Part shown: positions 44,806 through 49,011 of the stretch, in pieces
Layout: every line of letters starts with the position of its first letter
How positions within the stretch are numbered: the stretch's first letter is position 1
Assembly: GCA_964360335.1 (NCBI GenBank)
Contig: CAYHVH010000004.1
Location: 1-49,011 of the forward strand
Reading direction: 5' to 3'
Source: CAYHVH01 sp964360335
GTDB lineage: Bacteria > Patescibacteriota > Doudnabacteria > UBA920 > 2-01-FULL-46-14
DNA: 49,011 nt
Notes under the pieces: model-generated
Database searches by the model: none
What the model was told of the DNA's origin: nothing
Seen by the model: only the letters and a program-made list of their open reading frames with translations
Position numbers and translations under genes: made by a program

Positions 44806-47031
44806 ATGGATTTCAAAACCGCCAAAACGCGTGCTCAAAAATTGCGCGAGGAAATAAATGATCTCCGCTACCGCTATCATGTCCTGGATGACCCCCAGGT
44901 TACGGACGAAGTTTACGATTCGCTGACTGCCGAATTGCGGGATCTGGAGGCCGAGTTTCCCGAGCTTCTAACCCCGGACTCCCCCACCCAGCGAGTCGGG
45001 GGAAGGCCCCTTCAGAAATTTGCCAAGGTTCGGCATACCGTCCCCATGCTGTCCTTAAACGACGCCACGAGCCTTGAGGAAATGCGGGACTGGGAGGAAA
45101 GACTCCGGCGGTTGGAGCCGGATCAAAAGTGGACTTATTTTTGCGAGCTCAAATTTGACGGTTTGGCCGTGAGTTTGGTTTATGAGGACGGGGTTCTCAA
45201 GACCGCGGCCACGCGCGGGGACGGGCTCATAGGCGAGGATGTTACCGAAAATGTAAAGACCATTGGGGCAGTTCCTCTGCGGCTGAATATGGAACTTCGG
45301 CATACCGCCTCGGTGCCGGCGGGATTAAAACACACCCTTGCCAGTCGGCTCGCCAAAACCAAAATTATCGAAGTGCGGGGGGAAGCGCTGATGAGCCGGG
45401 AGGCTTTTCGGAAATTGAATGCGGAACAGGAAAAGAAAGGCGAACAAACCTTTGCCAATCCGAGAAATGCCGCGGCCGGCTCGATCCGTCAGCTTGATTC
45501 CAAGATTACCGCGTCCCGGAAGCTGGACTGGTATGCTTATCAGTTAGTTACGGATTTAGGACAAGAAACTCATAAAGAAGAGCACCTGTTTTGCGCGATG
45601 TTGGGTTTTAAGATTCCGAAAGAGACAGTGGTTGCGAAAAGTCTGCCGGAAATAGAGAAGTTTCATCAGCATATCCGGAAAATCCGGAAGGAACTGCCGT
45701 TTGAGGTGGATGGAGTCGTCGTTGCCGTTAACGAAAATTGGCTTAGGGAACGGTTCGGCGTAGTCGGCAAAGCCCCGCGGGGGATGATGGCCTACAAATT
45801 TCCGGGGAAAAAGGCCACGACCGTGGTCGAGGATATTGTGGTCCAGGTGGGGCGGACGGGTAAACTTACCCCCGTGGCGGTTTTGAAGCCAGTCGAGGTG
45901 GGGGGGGTGACCGTGAGCCGCGCTTCACTTCATAATCAAGATGAGATTGCGCGCTTGGGGCTTAAGATTGGCGATACGGTCGTGGTGAAGCGGGCCGGGG
46001 ATGTTATCCCGGACATCGAAGAAGTTTTACCCAAACTTAGATCTGGTCGAGAAGAGGAATTCCATATGCCGCGACACTGTCCGGTCTGCGGCGCGAGAGT
46101 GGAGCAGCGCCTTTTAGGCGCTGCTACCTCAAGATTACCCTCCCCTGGCGAGGGGAGGGTGCCCGCAGGGCAGGAGAGGTTGAAAGCCAATGTCCCCTCC
46201 CTCCCCCTCCCCACAAGGAGGAGGGAAACAAAAGGGAATTCCTCCTCCCCTGGCGAGGGGAGGGCAGGGAGAGGTCGAATCATCTCTTCAGTGGATTTTT
46301 TCTGTACGAATCCGAAATGTTTCGTGAAAACCCGGCGGGGAATCAGGCACTTTACTTCAAGGCCCGCTTTCAACATCGAGGGGCTTGGCCCGAAGATCAT
46401 CGGGAAGTTTGTGGACGAGGGGCTCATCACCGATGCCTCGGATTTGTTCGATTTGAAGCCCGGCGACATCGCGGCGCTTGAGCGCTTTGCCGAAAAAAGC
46501 GCAGAGAATATTTTTGCTGCGATTCAAAAGGCCAAAACCGTCACCCTGTCGCGGTTCATCTACGCCCTCGGCCTGAAGCACGTCGGGGAGCAGACAGCCT
46601 TTGATCTGGCCAGTCATTTTGGGTCACTGGAGAAGTTGCGACGCGCTAGTCTCGAAGAATTAAACGCAATTGAAAACGTTGGCGATGTTGTAGCCAAAAG
46701 CATCCACGAATATTTCCAAGACAAGCAAAATCAAAAATTTGTGGATCGGCTGCTTAAGAAAGGAATTAGAATCCAATCGCCAATCGCAAGTCGCCGATCG
46801 TACAAACTCAAGGGATTGAAGATTCTCGTCACTGGGACTCTGGAATCAATGTCCCGCGAGGAAGCCAAACGCGCGGTGCTGGAGAACGGCGGGGATTGGG
46901 TTTTGAGCGTGTCGAAAAACACCGACTACTTGGTGGTCGGGGAAAACCCGGGCTCAAAACTGGAAAAAGCAAGAAAGCTTGGGGTGAAGGTGATTAGCGA
47001 GCAGGATTTTTTGAAGATGGTGTCAAAATGA
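44806..47031 (+). CDS. ligA: NAD-dependent DNA ligase LigA with interrupted zinc finger
   Basis: A 741-residue DNA ligase that seals nicks using NAD+. The adenylation motif is CELKFDGLAV (Lys at about 114), followed by the OB-fold and zinc finger, HhH domains and a C-terminal BRCT domain (about 665-741, KGLKILVTGTLESMSREEAKRA). The zinc ligands are C425 and C428, then C500 and C505. Between C428 and C500 are 71 residues; E. coli LigA has 14 (C411-C426). The extra part is encoded by palindromic repeats (LPSPGEGRVPAGQE and SSSPGEGRAGRGR). The frame is intact, so the gene is probably functional. Confidence 0.95.
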   Translation: MDFKTAKTRAQKLREEINDLRYRYHVLDDPQVTDEVYDSLTAELRDLEAEFPELLTPDSPTQRVGGRPLQKFAKVRHTVPMLSLNDATSLEEMRDWEERLRRLEPDQKWTYFCELKFDGLAVSLVYEDGVLKTAATRGDGLIGEDVTENVKTIGAVPLRLNMELRHTASVPAGLKHTLASRLAKTKIIEVRGEALMSREAFRKLNAEQEKKGEQTFANPRNAAAGSIRQLDSKITASRKLDWYAYQLVTDLGQETHKEEHLFCAMLGFKIPKETVVAKSLPEIEKFHQHIRKIRKELPFEVDGVVVAVNENWLRERFGVVGKAPRGMMAYKFPGKKATTVVEDIVVQVGRTGKLTPVAVLKPVEVGGVTVSRASLHNQDEIARLGLKIGDTVVVKRAGDVIPDIEEVLPKLRSGREEEFHMPRHCPVCGARVEQRLLGAATSRLPSPGEGRVPAGQERLKANVPSLPLPTRRRETKGNSSSPGEGRAGRGRIISSVDFFCTNPKCFVKTRRGIRHFTSRPAFNIEGLGPKIIGKFVDEGLITDASDLFDLKPGDIAALERFAEKSAENIFAAIQKAKTVTLSRFIYALGLKHVGEQTAFDLASHFGSLEKLRRASLEELNAIENVGDVVAKSIHEYFQDKQNQKFVDRLLKKGIRIQSPIASRRSYKLKGLKILVTGTLESMSREEAKRAVLENGGDWVLSVSKNTDYLVVGENPGSKLEKARKLGVKVISEQDFLKMVSK
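46100..46278. repeat. Palindromic repeats inside the ligA zinc finger
   Basis: Elements in order: GCAGCGCC/GGCGCTGC (46104-46125), CCCTCCCCTGGCGAGGGGAGGG (about 46139-46160, split here as CCCTCCCC and GGGGAGGG) and a second CCTCCCC/GGGGAGG near 46245-46264, with CCCTCCC ... GAGGAGGG between them. They add about 57 codons. Confidence 0.85.
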
Positions 47032-47073
47032 TTTGTCTACATTTTTATGTAATTACATAATTCTGTAGACAAA
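47032..47073. repeat. Perfect inverted repeat after ligA
   Basis: TTTGTCTACA (47032-47041) and TGTAGACAAA (47064-47073) flank an inner ATGTAATTACAT palindrome. It begins right after the ligA stop codon. It may be a terminator or a binding site. Confidence 0.7.
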
Positions 47074-47096
47074 ATAAAATACAAACGGTCAAATTT

Positions 47097-47139
47097 AAAA
47101 GGGCTGGGACGAGATCATTGGTCGCCGTCGCCAGCCCCT
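47097..47139 (-). terminator. Rho-independent terminator of the minus-strand gene
   Basis: GGGCTGG (47101-47107) and CCAGCCC (47131-47137), followed on the minus strand by TTTTAAATTT. Confidence 0.65.
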
Positions 47140-47159
47140 TGTGATGCGCTGGGCGTGTT

Positions 47160-49011
47160 TTATTGAATCCCCGAAAGCGGGCTAGCTCGGTGTATGCCGC
47201 GCTCGAGACCCTGGTAGTCGTCAAGCAGACAAAATTCCAGCGTATAGTCTTTGCGGTCATTGCTTGGCTGATAGTTATAAAATGGGCCGATGCCCGCACA
47301 CTCCCCGGTAGTATTCAGGGGCTGCGGAATCGGGGTTAGGAGAGCGGGATGGTCAGGCGTCTCTTTCTGGAGCTCTTCCAGTTTTTCCGGATAGATTTGG
47401 TTTTGGTTATGGTAGAGTTCGAGGGCCGCTTGAATTTGTCCAATCATGGATAATTCCCGCTCGCTGTACTGTCGATTTTGCTGCCGTTCCAAATAATCCA
47501 GGGCCCCCTGTGGTGCTTCAATCGTCACCGGCTCGTTGAACTTCGAGACCTTGATTTGGAGATTGAGGGTGGCGCTAAACGGAATGTTGAGCCAGGGATT
47601 TGTTTGCTCCACGGCGCTACCCTCTTGATTGACAACTGGTCCTTGCGCGCTAATTTCGTTAATCCCAGCCAATTCCACATCAGTGTTTTGCCCCAAACAG
47701 TAGCGGAGTTTGTAGCCAGTACCATTTTCCAGTTGCTCGTACCAGTAGAAGTTTTGTTCTCTGCTGCAGCTGCCATCAGGAGGGGTGGGGGCGAAGGGCA
47801 GAGACGAAAGGTAGCTCGAGAGCGGAGGCGAGCCGTCAGTGAGGTCAGGCAGGCCGTTTTTGGCCAGGGGATAGCGCTTGTTACTCTCCTGAAACAGCCG
47901 GATGGCGCGATCAATCCTGCCAATATCCAAAACCCTAGTCTCGTCCCGGATCCTTGCTTGTCGAATCTCCTCAAATTTGCTGAAGCCGTTGAGGGCCGAG
48001 GGGAAGCTGGTTTCGATGACGATTTGCTGAATGTGTCTGTCCGCCTTGCCTATCCAGACCTCAATTTTTTTCATCTCGAGTTTATCAAGCAAAGGTTTAA
48101 GATCAGGAAGTTTTTCGGTCTCACTTTCCGCCAGGATTGCTGTTATTCGCTCGAGGGATTGTCGCAGCGCCTCCTTGTCCAAAGTCGCCTGGTAGCGGTA
48201 CGTTTTTTGGCCGTCGAGTGCTTCTGTCCCCAGGAGCTTACCGGGTTTGATAAGTTTTACCTGATTGAACGCTTCCTGGATTTCCTTGATCTGCGTTTCG
48301 CCAAGTTTTTGGAAAAGTTCCTGGAAAAAGTTGTCAGCCTGCCCGGCCGCGGGTTTTTTGCCGAGATCGATCTGGAGCCATTCCGGTTTTTGTGTCTCGT
48401 CTTCTTGAGGGCCAAAAAATGCGGCCAGGAGATTGTTGCCGACTTTGTAGTAAAGGTTTTGGCCGAGCTTCCGGCTTTCCAGCTCCACACTGATATTAAA
48501 TCCGCCGACCTTAAATCCGGCGGTGGAGGATAGATTGAAATCGGGTTGCGCCCCCGGCACCGTTCGGAAATCCCCCTCGGTATCAAGCGTGACTGTAAAA
48601 CCTCCGGTCCCCTGGAGAAATTCCGCGAAACCACCAGAAGCTTGCGATTCGGCCGAGGGCTGGTCGGTATAGCTCCCTTGGACGCTCAAGTGTCCGGTTT
48701 TTAGCTCCGCGGTTTTGCGGGTAGCAGTTTGCCAGATGCGTTCCGGGCTACTGGCATATTGGGCGTAAGCGAAGTAGCCGCCCCCCAGCAGGATAATGGC
48801 GGCCGCCGTTATCACGGCATACTTTCTATATCCCTGCCAAAGCCAGGCGAGTTTACCTCGCCCCACGAGATCCTCGGGAAAGTTTATGCCCGCGGCAACC
48901 TCGCTCCCCGCAGCTCCTGACTTCACTTGCGCCCAGGCACTGCGGATGAGACCTTCCTCCCAGCCGGCTTGCCGGAGCTGCTGGTTGATTTCCCCTTCGG
49001 CAATTCCCAGC
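47160..49011 (-). CDS. Membrane-anchored protein with two pseudopilin-like domains (5' partial)
   Basis: At least 616 residues; the frame runs off the window at its N-terminus (IAEGEINQQLRQAGWEEGLI precedes 48926). A TM helix (YAVITAAAIILLGGGYFAYAQ) leads to a ~260-residue domain resembling lipoprotein-type LppX/LprG-like folds by pattern only. Two later parts look like the soluble half of GspG pseudopilins: RIDRAIRLFQESNKRYPLA with ...YKLRYCLG, and IGQIQAALELYHNQNQIYP with ...YTLEFCLLDD. No prepilin cut site accompanies them. Function is unknown. Confidence 0.7.
   Translation of the reverse strand, partial: LGIAEGEINQQLRQAGWEEGLIRSAWAQVKSGAAGSEVAAGINFPEDLVGRGKLAWLWQGYRKYAVITAAAIILLGGGYFAYAQYASSPERIWQTATRKTAELKTGHLSVQGSYTDQPSAESQASGGFAEFLQGTGGFTVTLDTEGDFRTVPGAQPDFNLSSTAGFKVGGFNISVELESRKLGQNLYYKVGNNLLAAFFGPQEDETQKPEWLQIDLGKKPAAGQADNFFQELFQKLGETQIKEIQEAFNQVKLIKPGKLLGTEALDGQKTYRYQATLDKEALRQSLERITAILAESETEKLPDLKPLLDKLEMKKIEVWIGKADRHIQQIVIETSFPSALNGFSKFEEIRQARIRDETRVLDIGRIDRAIRLFQESNKRYPLAKNGLPDLTDGSPPLSSYLSSLPFAPTPPDGSCSREQNFYWYEQLENGTGYKLRYCLGQNTDVELAGINEISAQGPVVNQEGSAVEQTNPWLNIPFSATLNLQIKVSKFNEPVTIEAPQGALDYLERQQNRQYSERELSMIGQIQAALELYHNQNQIYPEKLEELQKETPDHPALLTPIPQPLNTTGECAGIGPFYNYQPSNDRKDYTLEFCLLDDYQGLERGIHRASPLSGIQ

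Noticed and set aside
47045..47299. 84-codon minus-strand frame at the 3' end of the last gene
   Set aside because: It overlaps the end of the real gene and its terminator and has no recognisable features.

Overview
The window looks like part of a genome from Candidatus Patescibacteria (CPR). The evidence is a CPR-style 16S rRNA 3' end, a compact type IV pilus locus, many single-TM or repeat-rich secreted proteins without named homologues, promoters dominated by an extended -10 (TGTGnTATAAT), several probable leaderless genes and many palindromic intergenic repeats. All of this was read by eye; no database search was run. TGA works as a normal stop. A 100-N scaffold gap (15684-15783) shows that this is an assembled metagenomic scaffold.

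Layout. Positions 1-50 are the 3' end of a 16S rRNA gene. No 23S rRNA or spacer tRNA follows. Positions 433-5030 hold a disulfide module (VKOR-thioredoxin, CcdA-like), two DoxX-like membrane proteins, a small CxxC protein, a uridine phosphorylase-like enzyme and an acylphosphatase. Positions 5105-18118 are the most unusual part: a cohesin-dockerin (cellulosome-like) gene cluster. It encodes a PL1-like pectate lyase, a membrane-anchored right-handed beta-helix protein and a purple-acid-phosphatase-like enzyme, each ending in an almost identical type I-like dockerin. It also encodes a tiny membrane-anchored protein with a divergent dockerin and a 1531-aa scaffoldin with four cohesin-like modules, Ig-like modules, a cupredoxin module and a C-terminal CPR surface repeat. 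A copper-themed insert (DUF2330-cupredoxin, HupE/UreJ-like, CuA-like protein) sits among these genes. Positions 18146-21370 hold three genes of unknown role, a small membrane protein, tRNA-Ala(TGC), tRNA-Ile(GAT) and tRNA-like fragments.

Positions 21621-31434 are a type IV pilus operon (pilM, pilN, pilO, a small TM protein, pilB, a pseudo-receiver, pilT, pilC, two pilins, pilD, a FimT-like pilin). A DsbA-like protein follows. Positions 32232-37635 hold small anchored proteins, a secreted protein, two toxin-antitoxin loci (hicBA with frameshifted hicA; RelB/RelE-type) and a lipoprotein whose 3' end and terminator also occur as a relic copy. Positions 37641-44089 hold a 1379-aa modular surface protein followed by three pilin-like genes. 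The window closes with a LysM protein, ligA and a partial membrane-anchored protein.

How it may fit together (inference): secreted cysteine-containing proteins would be oxidised by VKOR/DsbA/CcdA-type proteins; pili would bind surfaces or hosts; the cohesin-dockerin cluster would gather pectin-active and phosphatase modules on the cell surface, which would be notable in a lineage usually described as having minimal metabolism. A second theme is palindromic repeats that have entered coding sequence in frame (ligA zinc finger, pilD loop, two pilin leaders), similar in principle to Rickettsia palindromic elements.
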